A DNA stretch of 48,266 bases from a virus, in IMG/VR virus record IMGVR_UViG_3300035232_000630, positions 1 through 48,266 of that record, one strand, 5' to 3'. Within the stretch, counting starts at the first letter, position 1. Each line of letters opens with the position of its first letter. The position numbers were made by a program, and so were the translations under genes. Of the stretch, positions 15,728 through 23,336 are shown one piece after another. Below the pieces are notes generated by a model. It was not told the DNA's origin and made no database searches. It was given only the letters and a program-made list of their open reading frames with translations.

Positions 15728-16503
15728 GAATATTAATAGCAGGGTATGGATTTGTAGGACATGCTTTTGACAAAGCAGTTAATATGACAAACGAAATTAC
15801 AATAAGTGACCCTGCAAAAGGTTACTTAATTAACCATAACGATTTAGTGCAACCACAAGCTATTGTAATATGTGTTAGCACACCACAAGGTTCACATGGC
15901 GGATGTCATATGGATAATGTATATGAAGTAATTGAACAATCTCCTGATGTGCCTATCTTAATTAAAAGTACTATTAGTTTAGAAGGGTGGGAAATGTTAA
16001 AACATGTATTTCCTAACAAAAGTATATGTTTTAGTCCAGAGTTCTTACGTGCAGAAACAGCAGACGAAGACTTTAAAAACATGGACTATACCATAATTGC
16101 AGGAGATCCAAAAGATACAGAATTTTGGAATAATTGGTTCAAACAGCAAGTATGTTGGGTTGACTTAGAAATATATAACTGTCCGGTACCTGAAGCAATT
16201 ACACTCAAGTATGCTGAGAATAGTTATCTTGCACTTAAAGTAAGTTTCTTTAATCAGTTATACGACTTTTGTCAAGTAACAAATCAAGACTTTGAAACTA
16301 TGCGTAAACTATTATGCTTAGATAAAAGAATAGGTAATAGTCATAGTATGGTTACAGAAGAAAGAGGTTGGGGAGGACATTGTTTTCCTAAGGATACATC
16401 TGCTTTCCTAAAAACAGCAGAGAAATATAGTTATGATCTAAATATACTTAGAACAGCAGTAGATTATAATAAAAAAATAAGAAAAACTATTGACAACCAG
16501 TAG
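15724..16503 (+). CDS. short UDP-glucose/GDP-mannose dehydrogenase-family protein
   Basis: A 259-residue protein with an N-terminal Rossmann motif (IAGYGFVG, residues 5-12). It also has the family's KYAENSYLALKVSFFNQ central helix with catalytic Lys and Asn, and GWGGHCFPKD with the catalytic Cys at 220. It lacks the C-terminal UDP-binding domain found in typical 390-450 residue members and ends soon after the catalytic Cys block. It may oxidise or bind a nucleotide sugar in a reduced form, or need a partner. It follows the phosphomannomutase-like gene with a four-base overlap. Confidence 0.78.
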   Translation: MRILIAGYGFVGHAFDKAVNMTNEITISDPAKGYLINHNDLVQPQAIVICVSTPQGSHGGCHMDNVYEVIEQSPDVPILIKSTISLEGWEMLKHVFPNKSICFSPEFLRAETADEDFKNMDYTIIAGDPKDTEFWNNWFKQQVCWVDLEIYNCPVPEAITLKYAENSYLALKVSFFNQLYDFCQVTNQDFETMRKLLCLDKRIGNSHSMVTEERGWGGHCFPKDTSAFLKTAEKYSYDLNILRTAVDYNKKIRKTIDNQ

Positions 16504-16518
16504 TTTAAGTGTTATAAT
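16490..16518 (+). promoter_or_regulatory. sigma70-type promoter for the sliding clamp
   Basis: TTGACA (16490-16495) and TATAAT (16513-16518) are exactly 17 bases apart, overlapping the end of the dehydrogenase gene. Initiation near 16525 would exclude an ATG at 16528 from efficient use and supports the start at 16540. Confidence 0.8.
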
Positions 16519-16539
16519 ATAAAGAGAATGGAGATATAC

Positions 16540-17268
16540 ATGAAAGATATATTACAAGACGTGGTAGCACATACACATGCACTAGGCTTTCTTAGCATAG
16601 TTAAAGTAACAAACGAAAATGGTACAACTATTGAGTCTATGGCTGATGATAGAAGTGTTATTTTAGGTGCAACAACGCATACACCAGTTGGTGAATTTGA
16701 AGGCACATTTGGTATGCCTAACTTAGATAAGTTAGCATTACATTTGAAAAATCCAGAATATCAGAAAGATGCAAAACTTGATGTAGTTAAAGCCGAACGT
16801 AACGGAGAAACTATTCCTACGCATATCCACTTTGAAAATGCAACAGGTGACTTTGAAAATGACTATCGCTTTATGAACAAAGCAATTATCGAAGAGAAAC
16901 TAAAGACTGTTAAGTTTAAAGGTGCGGCATGGAATGTAACGTTTAGTCCTAGCGTAGCAAGTATTACACGCATGAAGCTACAAAGTGCGGCACATTCAGA
17001 AGAACCTACATTTAACGTAAAAACTGTAGATGAAAACTTAGTGTTTAGTTTTGGTGATGCATCAACACACGCTGGCGAGTTTGTATTTCAGCACGGAGTT
17101 GACGGTACACTTACACATACTTGGAGTTGGCCGGTAGCACAAGTACAGGCGATTCTTAACTTAGATGGCGATGCAACTATGAGTATTAGTGATCAAGGTG
17201 CTATGCAAATTAGTATTGATAGCGGTATGGCAAAATACGACTACATTCTTCCAGCACAGAGCAAGTAA
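16540..17268 (+). CDS. 45: DNA polymerase sliding clamp (gp45-like)
   Basis: A 242-residue protein whose size and two-domain beta-alpha pattern fit the T4 gp45 trimeric clamp (228 residues). It has a segment MPNLDKLALHL like the gp45 region around its LNGFLGILSLV. Its last 70 residues alternate beta strands with a final strand ending in DYILPA. It would encircle DNA and tether gp43. An ATG at 16528 is in frame, but GGAG at 16530-16533 and the promoter position favour ATG 16540. It is followed 3 bases later by the dpdA-like gene, so clamp and base-modification gene share a transcript. Confidence 0.65.
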   Translation: MKDILQDVVAHTHALGFLSIVKVTNENGTTIESMADDRSVILGATTHTPVGEFEGTFGMPNLDKLALHLKNPEYQKDAKLDVVKAERNGETIPTHIHFENATGDFENDYRFMNKAIIEEKLKTVKFKGAAWNVTFSPSVASITRMKLQSAAHSEEPTFNVKTVDENLVFSFGDASTHAGEFVFQHGVDGTLTHTWSWPVAQVQAILNLDGDATMSISDQGAMQISIDSGMAKYDYILPAQSK

Positions 17269-17271
17269 GAT

Positions 17272-18840
17272 ATGAATAAAGACTTAACAACAGCACAAAA
17301 CGATTACGCACATTTTTTGCCAGCATTGAGCGGCTTTTATGCGACATATATAGGCAAGCAACGTTATCCTGATCCTGTTAAAGGTCTTTATGTTGAAGAT
17401 GCACGTATTCCAAGTAACTTTAATAACGGAATGGAAAGTCTTAATTATCTTAATAAAACTGAAGGACAGTTTCAGTATAAATGGACGCTATACTCTGCAG
17501 GACATGCAGAATTAGATACAAATAAACATAGTCCTAAAGAAGATATGGTTCGTAACAGAGATAGAGAAAACACTTGGTTACTTGGTGACTCAGGTGGTTT
17601 CCAAATTGGTAAAGGTGTTTGGGAAGGCGATTGGAAAGATCCTAACTGTCCTAAAGCACAAAAGAAACGTGATGGAGTGTTACGTTGGATGGATGCATAC
17701 ATGGACTATGGAATGATACTTGATATTCCGGCCTGGGTAGCACGTTCGCCAGCAGGACAGAAAGCAACAGGTATTAGTACATATCAAGAAGCTGTTAATG
17801 CCACACGTATTAACAATGACTACTGGATGAAGCATAGAACAGGTGCTTGTAAGTTCTTAAACGTACTACAAGGTGAGAATCATACTGATGCAGAAGATTG
17901 GTATCAGCAGATGAAAGATTACTGTGACCCAGTTAAGTATCCTGACAATCATTTTAATGGATGGTCAATGGGTGGACAGAACATGTGTGACGTACATTTG
18001 GTTCTTAAACGTCTAGTTGCATTGAGATTTGACGGACTACTGGAAACAGGCGTACACGATGTAATGCACTTCTTAGGCACAAGTAAACTAGAGTGGGCTA
18101 CACTACTAACTGACATACAACGAGCAGTTCGTAAGTATCATAATCCAAACTTTATGATTACATTTGATTGTGCTAGTCCTTTTCTTGCTACAGCTAATGG
18201 ACAAATTTATTGTGAACTTGAAACTGAAGATAGATCAAAATGGGTGTATCGAATGGTGCCTAGTATTGATGACAAAGCATTAGCATCTGATACTACTGCA
18301 TTTGGTAGTTCTTTTGTACGTGAAGGTAAACATACTAGTTTCAAGGATAGTCCTATAACAGACGGGTTAGAAGCAAAAGACATTTGTCATTATGGACCCG
18401 GAATGTTAAACAAGATTGGTAAAGAAGGCAAGACTAGTTGGGATAGCTTTTCATATGCTATTCAAATGGGACATAACGTATGGAGTCATATTAATGCTGT
18501 ACAAGAAGCAAACAGACAATATGATGCAGGTGTAATTCCTAATATGCTAATAAGAGATCGAGATGGATTAAAGTTTAAAGATGTTGTAGAAGCAGTGTTT
18601 ATGGCAGATAATCGAGAAGATGCAAATGCAATACTTGATGCATATTCTAAATTCTTTGATACTATTATCGGTACTAGAGGCAATACTGGAAAACGTATTG
18701 TAAATGCAGAAACACAATTTCAAAATCATTATGAAACAGTGGATATCGAGTCTATAGTTAGCGAAGACGATCTAATGGTATGGGAAAAATCAAAAGAACA
18801 ATATAAACCTGTAATGGATAATAATCTTTGGGAGATATAA
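17272..18840 (+). CDS. dpdA: DpdA-like DNA 7-deazaguanine transglycosylase
   Basis: A 522-residue protein of the tRNA-guanine transglycosylase superfamily. It has LLGDSGGFQIGKG with the acid/base Asp at D106, GWSMGG at 230-235, and ITFDCASPF with the probable nucleophile D299. The spacing and phage context fit DpdA, which swaps guanine in DNA for a 7-deazaguanine such as preQ0. QueD- and QueE-like genes for preQ0 synthesis lie 1 and 5 kb downstream, supporting DNA rather than tRNA as target. The modified base would protect the genome from restriction enzymes. It is transcribed with the sliding clamp. Confidence 0.85.
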   Translation: MNKDLTTAQNDYAHFLPALSGFYATYIGKQRYPDPVKGLYVEDARIPSNFNNGMESLNYLNKTEGQFQYKWTLYSAGHAELDTNKHSPKEDMVRNRDRENTWLLGDSGGFQIGKGVWEGDWKDPNCPKAQKKRDGVLRWMDAYMDYGMILDIPAWVARSPAGQKATGISTYQEAVNATRINNDYWMKHRTGACKFLNVLQGENHTDAEDWYQQMKDYCDPVKYPDNHFNGWSMGGQNMCDVHLVLKRLVALRFDGLLETGVHDVMHFLGTSKLEWATLLTDIQRAVRKYHNPNFMITFDCASPFLATANGQIYCELETEDRSKWVYRMVPSIDDKALASDTTAFGSSFVREGKHTSFKDSPITDGLEAKDICHYGPGMLNKIGKEGKTSWDSFSYAIQMGHNVWSHINAVQEANRQYDAGVIPNMLIRDRDGLKFKDVVEAVFMADNREDANAILDAYSKFFDTIIGTRGNTGKRIVNAETQFQNHYETVDIESIVSEDDLMVWEKSKEQYKPVMDNNLWEI

Positions 18841-18841
18841 A

Positions 18842-19057
18842 ATGGGGAACTATAGCGATGCACATGATAAAATTGTTGTACACTTAAAAGAAGTTATAAA
18901 AAAACATAGATCATTAGATGATGAAATTATCGAACTTCAAAAATCATTTGCAACAGATCAAAAAGTAAACATGATGAAGACTAAAAAACTTTGGTTTAAA
19001 GATGAAATTAATAGACTTGAAAATGAACTAAAAGCATTAGGAAACGGTAACTTATGA
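18842..19057 (+). CDS. small coiled-coil protein, 71 aa
   Basis: A highly charged, helical protein with hydrophobic residues at heptad-like spacing through residues about 8-66, ending in KALGNGNL. It is wedged between the dpdA-like gene (1 base before) and the next gene (four-base overlap). No function is recognised; a partner subunit for a neighbour is possible. Confidence 0.5.
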   Translation: MGNYSDAHDKIVVHLKEVIKKHRSLDDEIIELQKSFATDQKVNMMKTKKLWFKDEINRLENELKALGNGNL

Positions 19058-19578
19058 AGAGAGATTATGAATCGGGCGAAAGCTGGGATGTTAAGTTCTT
19101 TACAGGAGTAGAAGTAGAACTTACTCCTGCATTTGGTATGAAAACATTATTTGTAACTAGATTACAAGATGTAGAAGAAATACAAAGAATATATAAAAAA
19201 GAAAAATGCGAACATATCTTTTTTGGTGCTAATCATAGCTTTAATCCAACTGAAGAGCCTGAATGGAACGAGTGGGAATATATGATTAAAAACTTCCTAA
19301 AAGAAGATATATTATGTAGTTTAGATATTCCAAGTACAATTGACTTAGAATGGGTATTAGAACTAGGTCTTACAGAGTACGAAAACTTTATTCCACAAAT
19401 ACGTGTTGTAGTACCTTATGTAAAACAGTGGAACTATAACACAATGGTTAAAATTGATGACAAAGACTTTAAAGCAAGTAACCCAGGTGTTTGGTGCCAT
19501 AGCCTACACGACTTAATGGACAGAAAAAAGTTTACTGATTGGACAAAGTATGGCCTTGACAAAGTGATAAAAAGGTAG
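19054..19578 (+). CDS. protein of unknown function in the deazaguanine operon
   Basis: A 174-residue mixed alpha/beta protein with conserved-looking segments: DVKFFTGVEVELTPAFG, EHIFFGANHSFNP, KIDDKDFKASNPGVWCHSL. The alternating strands and helices and the acidic and His-containing loops suggest an enzyme. It lies between the dpdA-like and queD-like genes, and I recall similar proteins beside 7-deazaguanine genes in other phages. GTP cyclohydrolase I motifs are absent. No function should be assigned beyond its association with the pathway. Confidence 0.5.
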   Translation: MKRDYESGESWDVKFFTGVEVELTPAFGMKTLFVTRLQDVEEIQRIYKKEKCEHIFFGANHSFNPTEEPEWNEWEYMIKNFLKEDILCSLDIPSTIDLEWVLELGLTEYENFIPQIRVVVPYVKQWNYNTMVKIDDKDFKASNPGVWCHSLHDLMDRKKFTDWTKYGLDKVIKR

Positions 19579-19584
19579 TATAAT
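19556..19584 (+). promoter_or_regulatory. sigma70-type promoter for the queD-like gene
   Basis: TTGACA (19556-19561) and TATAAT (19579-19584) are 17 bases apart. The -10 box overlaps a possible ATG at 19583, so the transcript starts downstream of it and the queD-like protein most likely begins at 19649. Confidence 0.7.
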
Positions 19585-19648
19585 GAATGCAACAAATGAA
19601 AGATATTACGATTATATGATGCGTAGATCTAGAGAAGAGGATATAAAG

Positions 19649-20053
19649 ATGGATAAACAAAATGCTATGAATAATGCAGAACGAAGTATTTGGGTAACCT
19701 TTAATAAAGAAGGTGTACATATGTACCCTGGTGCTGACACAGACCCTAAACTAGCAACCGGCGATTGGGATGACGTATCATTCCTTGGTATTCCACATCG
19801 TCATATTTTTCACTTTAAAGTTCGTATCCAGGTATTCCACAACGATCGAGACATTGAATTTATTCAATTTAAACGTTGGATGCAAAGATTGTATGACGTC
19901 GAAGGCGTACTAGAACTCAACCACAAGAGCTGTGAAATGATTGCAGATGACTTGTATCAAGAAATTTCTACAAAATACCCAGGCCGATTTGTAGAAATCA
20001 GCGTAGCTGAAGATAATGAAAACGGCTGTTCTATTTACTACCCGAAACCCTAG
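19649..20053 (+). CDS. queD: QueD-like 6-carboxytetrahydropterin synthase (T-fold)
   Basis: A 134-residue protein resembling the PTPS/QueD T-fold family (E. coli QueD is 121). H50-R-H52 in GIPHRHIFHFKVRI matches the HGH zinc pair followed by the first beta strand, and H24 may be the third ligand. DIEFIQFKRWM matches the 'MVxDFxxLK' segment. The CEMIADDLYQEI helix and a final strand with SVAEDNENGCS match the C-terminal half with its conserved Glu. The Cys usually four residues before HGH is missing. QueD makes 6-carboxytetrahydropterin, the QueE substrate. Start 19649 has an AGAGG ribosome binding site and fits the promoter. Confidence 0.58.
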   Translation: MDKQNAMNNAERSIWVTFNKEGVHMYPGADTDPKLATGDWDDVSFLGIPHRHIFHFKVRIQVFHNDRDIEFIQFKRWMQRLYDVEGVLELNHKSCEMIADDLYQEISTKYPGRFVEISVAEDNENGCSIYYPKP

Positions 20054-20078
20054 TGCTATTAAAAAGAGAGAAACAAAA

Positions 20079-20276
20079 ATGGCAATTGAATTTAATCGTA
20101 ATGCGTATAATAGAGTATTTAACGACTTGGATAAATTCCGCGACTACTGTCGCTTTGAAGGTAAGGTCTTTAATGAAAAAGATCTTTATAAAGAAGATGC
20201 ACCTGTTTGGATTGCATATAACAAATACCAAGGATGGTTACGTGCAAAAGCCCGTAAAAATTTAAGGAAAAACTAA
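20079..20276 (+). CDS. small hypothetical phage protein, 65 aa
   Basis: A small basic, helical protein rich in Tyr, Arg and Phe (for example RDYCRFEGKVFN and YQGWLRAKARK). The start at 20079 has an AGAGAG-type ribosome binding site; an upstream in-frame ATG lies inside the preceding gene. Its stop overlaps the glycosyltransferase start. I recall similar small proteins in marine T4-like phages, with no known role. Confidence 0.55.
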   Translation: MAIEFNRNAYNRVFNDLDKFRDYCRFEGKVFNEKDLYKEDAPVWIAYNKYQGWLRAKARKNLRKN

Positions 20277-21334
20277 TGACTATATACATTGTAGATATCG
20301 AAGCAGTTGACACCCGCTATACTAAGCAATGGAAGGAACACCTTCCTAAACAAGTGCGCCGAGCTACAAATGAAGAAGTCACTGTAATAAGTGGAGGAGA
20401 AGTACCTCAGGCAACTACGCCTGGGGCTTTCCTTAACTTTGCAGGCACAAATAATTACAAGTCACAACAGATGTTAGAAATTAGCAGATTATTTGCTAAT
20501 GGTGAAATTAAAGACGAGGATTATTTTTTATATACAGATGCTTGGAACCCTACAGTTATTCAATTACGCTATATGGCAGAACTATTAGGCGTTAACGTTC
20601 GAATTGGTGGGTTATGGCATGCAGGTAGTTATGATCCACAAGACTTCTTAGGCAGACTTATAGGTAATCGTCCTTGGGTACGCCATGCTGAAATGTCAAT
20701 GTATGAATGTTATGATGATAACTTCTTTGCAAGTGACTTCCACATTGATATGTTTACAGATGTATTTGACGAAGACTATGCAATAGACTGGGACAAAATA
20801 AATCGTGTAGGCTGGCCTATGGAATACTTAAAAGGTAGTTTACAACAATATCAAGGAATGGAAAAACGTGATATTATTTTATTTCCGCATAGAGTTGCTC
20901 CAGAAAAACAAGTTGATATTTTTCATGATTTAAAACAAGCACTACCGCAATACGAATTTATTGTATGTCAAGAACAGATGCTTACAAAAAATGATTATCA
21001 TAATTTGTTAGGTGAAGCTAAACTTGTGTTCAGTGCTAACTTACAAGAAACATTAGGTATTAGTTGGTACGAAGGTGCAGTAGTAGACGCTATTCCTATG
21101 GTTCCTGACAGATTAAGCTATAGTGAAATGGCACTACCACAATTTAAGTATCCAAGTGAATGGACTACTTCTTATAAAGCATACTTACAACATAAAGACG
21201 AAATTATAAACCAAATTATAGAGTATATGGAAAATTATGATGATTACTTGCCTGTAATACGCAAGCAAGTAAATACACTTAACAAAGAATTTTTTAGTGG
21301 TGACGAACTTTATAGGGCAATATCAGATGGGTGA
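20276..21334 (+). CDS. GT-B-type glycosyltransferase-like protein
   Basis: A 352-residue protein with a probable two-lobe GT-B arrangement. The second half contains the strand and loop IILFPHRVAPEKQ, then KLVFSANLQETLGISWYEG and AIPMVPDRLSYSEM, resembling the donor-binding Glu-rich region of retaining glycosyltransferases. An N-terminal DxD-like catalytic motif is not evident. The target could be DNA carrying a modified base, a host surface glycan or a virion protein. Context with dpdA/queD makes DNA a tempting but unproven option. The sugar-nucleotide genes at 14.3-16.5 kb could supply its donor. Confidence 0.5.
   Translation: MTIYIVDIEAVDTRYTKQWKEHLPKQVRRATNEEVTVISGGEVPQATTPGAFLNFAGTNNYKSQQMLEISRLFANGEIKDEDYFLYTDAWNPTVIQLRYMAELLGVNVRIGGLWHAGSYDPQDFLGRLIGNRPWVRHAEMSMYECYDDNFFASDFHIDMFTDVFDEDYAIDWDKINRVGWPMEYLKGSLQQYQGMEKRDIILFPHRVAPEKQVDIFHDLKQALPQYEFIVCQEQMLTKNDYHNLLGEAKLVFSANLQETLGISWYEGAVVDAIPMVPDRLSYSEMALPQFKYPSEWTTSYKAYLQHKDEIINQIIEYMENYDDYLPVIRKQVNTLNKEFFSGDELYRAISDG
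20405..20426 (+). other. intragenic RNA hairpin
   Basis: CCTCAGGC (20405-20412) pairs with GCCTGGGG (20419-20426), with one G-T pair, around a 6-base loop about 130 bases into the glycosyltransferase gene. CTTTCC follows. It may be chance coding structure or an attenuator or processing site. Confidence 0.3.
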
Positions 21335-21644
21335 TGACAGTTACACAATTACTATCGGTAAAGCTACTGGTGGACTTAGTTATGTAGAGCCTACTTACAA
21401 TTTTGACGATTTAATTGCAGACAGCGGTACTATTACTATTGACACATCAACATATAGCATAAATGATTCGGTTATATCAAATGATTATATTACTATAACA
21501 GAACCAGAGGCTCACAATGTGTACGACATTAACGAAATAGAAGAAATGTGTAGCGAATATCCTGCATTAGCAAAAGCATACGAAAACTTTAGGACAATGT
21601 ACGATATGGTATTACAAGATTATAAAGGTAAACAAAATGATTAA
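21327..21644 (+). CDS. hypothetical acidic protein, 105 aa
   Basis: Start 21327 (MGDDSYTI) overlaps the glycosyltransferase stop by eight bases; an in-frame ATG further up lies inside that gene. The first 60 residues are Thr/Ser/Ile-rich and probably beta structured. The last 40 are helical and acidic (EIEEMCSEYPALAKAYENF). No function recognised. The stop overlaps the phosphoribosyltransferase start. Confidence 0.5.
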   Translation: MGDDSYTITIGKATGGLSYVEPTYNFDDLIADSGTITIDTSTYSINDSVISNDYITITEPEAHNVYDINEIEEMCSEYPALAKAYENFRTMYDMVLQDYKGKQND

Positions 21645-22176
21645 GAAACATTACTATAGCTGGACCGATGTAGAACGTATGTGCGTCAGTATTGTAAATC
21701 AAATGTATAAGGACAATTGGCGTCCTGATTACATTGTAGGTATTACAAGAGGTGGCAACGTACCTGCTACTATTATCAGTAACATGACTGGCATACGTTG
21801 TGAAGCACTTAAAGTAAGTCTACGAGACGATGCTAGTGAAAGCGAATCTAATTGCTGGATGGCTGAAGATGCATTTGGTTACAACGATGGTACAAAAGTA
21901 ACAGCAGGTCCATTAGAAAAGAAAATTCTTATTGTTGATGATATTAACGATACAGGTGCAACATTTAATTGGATTACAAAAGACTGGCAAGCAAGTTGTT
22001 TGCCTGATGATCCTAAATGGAATCGTGTATGGGGTAATAATGTAAAATTTGCGACTCTTACAGATAATTTAGCAAGTGAATCAATTAATCCAATTGCATA
22101 CACTTGTCACGAAGTAAATAAAGCTGAGGAGGACGTCTGGTTAGTTTATCCTTGGGAAAACGTAGGAGTATACTAA
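21637..22176 (+). CDS. type I phosphoribosyltransferase
   Basis: A 179-residue protein with the PRPP-binding signature ILIVDDINDTGATF (VDDINDTGAT at 100-109) and an upstream loop GITRGGNVPA (35-44). This is the layout of hypoxanthine/guanine or xanthine phosphoribosyltransferases, which make a nucleotide from a free purine base and PRPP. The exact base cannot be told. Purine salvage would suit phage DNA synthesis, and a deazapurine substrate is an open possibility given the neighbours. It overlaps the following oxygenase start by one base. Confidence 0.75.
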   Translation: MIKKHYYSWTDVERMCVSIVNQMYKDNWRPDYIVGITRGGNVPATIISNMTGIRCEALKVSLRDDASESESNCWMAEDAFGYNDGTKVTAGPLEKKILIVDDINDTGATFNWITKDWQASCLPDDPKWNRVWGNNVKFATLTDNLASESINPIAYTCHEVNKAEEDVWLVYPWENVGVY

Positions 22177-22787
22177 TGGATAATATTGATAGAATGGATC
22201 TTTTTCCAGTACCTATTTTTGGTGCTGAATTTGATAAAGCTGAAGAATTAAGAAAATCTATGATGCCGGTATTAAAAGGCATCGAAGATAATGACGATAA
22301 CCCTCATGTGTATAGTGCAAATGGTTATACTAACTACAATCCAACACAACAAATTATTGAACGTCCTGAGTTAAACGATTTACGTGAGTTTATTGGTGAT
22401 GTTGGTTTAGAAGCAAATAAAACTATTGGATTAAGAAATAATTTAATGTTTACTGGCAGTTGGTTTAGTATTAATAGATTGTATAGCACACATATGCCAC
22501 ACAATCATATTCCAAGTACATGGAGCGGAGTATACTATGTACAAGCAGACGAAGAAGATGGAGTATTAAGTTTCATTGATCAAAATAAAGAAAGTAATTG
22601 GCCCTGGGCTAATGGCATTGAAACTAATGCATATTCAACTACACAATTTAGTATTAAGCCAAAAACAGGAAGGCTAATTATCTTTCCTGCATACTTACAA
22701 CATATGGTCGGTGAACAAAAACAAGATACTGAAAGAGTAACAATTAGTTTTAATCTTTCAATAACAATGGACGAAATGAATGGATAA
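22176..22787 (+). CDS. 2OG-Fe(II) oxygenase, TIGR02466-like
   Basis: A 203-residue protein with the pattern of the TIGR02466 putative 2OG-Fe(II) oxygenase family common in marine phages and bacteria: HMPHNHIPSTWSGVYYV, then GVLSFIDQ, then GRLIIFPAYLQHMVGEQ, then RVTISFNLS. The histidines of HNH, the distal His before MVGEQ and the later Arg provide the metal and 2OG ligands. The start at 22176 forms a TAATG overlap with the preceding stop; an upstream in-frame ATG lies within that gene. The substrate is unknown. Confidence 0.72.
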   Translation: MDNIDRMDLFPVPIFGAEFDKAEELRKSMMPVLKGIEDNDDNPHVYSANGYTNYNPTQQIIERPELNDLREFIGDVGLEANKTIGLRNNLMFTGSWFSINRLYSTHMPHNHIPSTWSGVYYVQADEEDGVLSFIDQNKESNWPWANGIETNAYSTTQFSIKPKTGRLIIFPAYLQHMVGEQKQDTERVTISFNLSITMDEMNG

Positions 22788-23130
22788 ACCTTGGACTGAT
22801 GTATTAATAGATACAAAAGATTTTACAGTCTATAAAGACGGCTATCCAGTTACAGAAGGACATGTTCTTTTTGTGCCGAGAGAAGAAAATTGGAAGTCTA
22901 TGACGAAATGTTTCGAAGCCGCATACAAATGGGGTTACGATTGGGTTGAACGTGGTTATTGTGATGCGTTTAACATTGGACAAAATGTAGGAGAATCAGC
23001 AGGGCAAACTGTAATGTATCCACATGTCCATCTAATTCCCCGAAGAAACGGGGATATGGAAGACCCAAGAGGAGGAGTGCGACATGTTATTCCTAGTAAG
23101 GGCAATTATAGAAAGGAAGAGCAAGAATGA
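22780..23130 (+). CDS. HIT-family nucleotide hydrolase/transferase
   Basis: A 116-residue single-domain histidine-triad protein. The active-site segment QTVMYPHVHLIPRRNGD aligns with FHIT QTVKHVHVHVLPRKAGD, keeping the catalytic His (H82 and H84 present) while the first His is Tyr. The upstream FNIGQNVGESAGQ segment is typical. HIT proteins cleave dinucleoside polyphosphates or nucleoside phosphoramidates. The start overlaps the oxygenase stop and a ribosome-binding-rich 3' end couples it to the next gene. Confidence 0.82.
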   Translation: MDKPWTDVLIDTKDFTVYKDGYPVTEGHVLFVPREENWKSMTKCFEAAYKWGYDWVERGYCDAFNIGQNVGESAGQTVMYPHVHLIPRRNGDMEDPRGGVRHVIPSKGNYRKEEQE

Positions 23131-23336
23131 AGGTTGGTGATGTAATCATTAATGCGGCCAAGAAACAAGCAGAAGGCGAAGTTGCAGTTCATTTAGCTAA
23201 CATAGAGGTTTATAAAACTATGCCTGCAGGTATTGGTGAACACTCAGATGTTACTGAAGCAGTAATAGCAGAGCTTGATAAATTAGCCGCGGCACAAGAC
23301 CGTATCGATATGATTGAAAAATACTTTAATGGGTAG
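23127..23336 (+). CDS. small hypothetical protein, 69 aa
   Basis: A 69-residue, mostly helical protein with an Ala-rich middle and acidic C-terminus, starting at an ATG that overlaps the HIT stop after AAAGGAAG. Its own end overlaps the next gene. No recognisable motif. Confidence 0.5.
   Translation: MKVGDVIINAAKKQAEGEVAVHLANIEVYKTMPAGIGEHSDVTEAVIAELDKLAAAQDRIDMIEKYFNG

Noticed and set aside
19054-19578. GTP cyclohydrolase I (FolE) to complete the deazaguanine pathway
   Set aside because: Expected FolE zinc and active-site motifs (CEHH, PQVQE-like) are absent here and were not seen elsewhere in the window.
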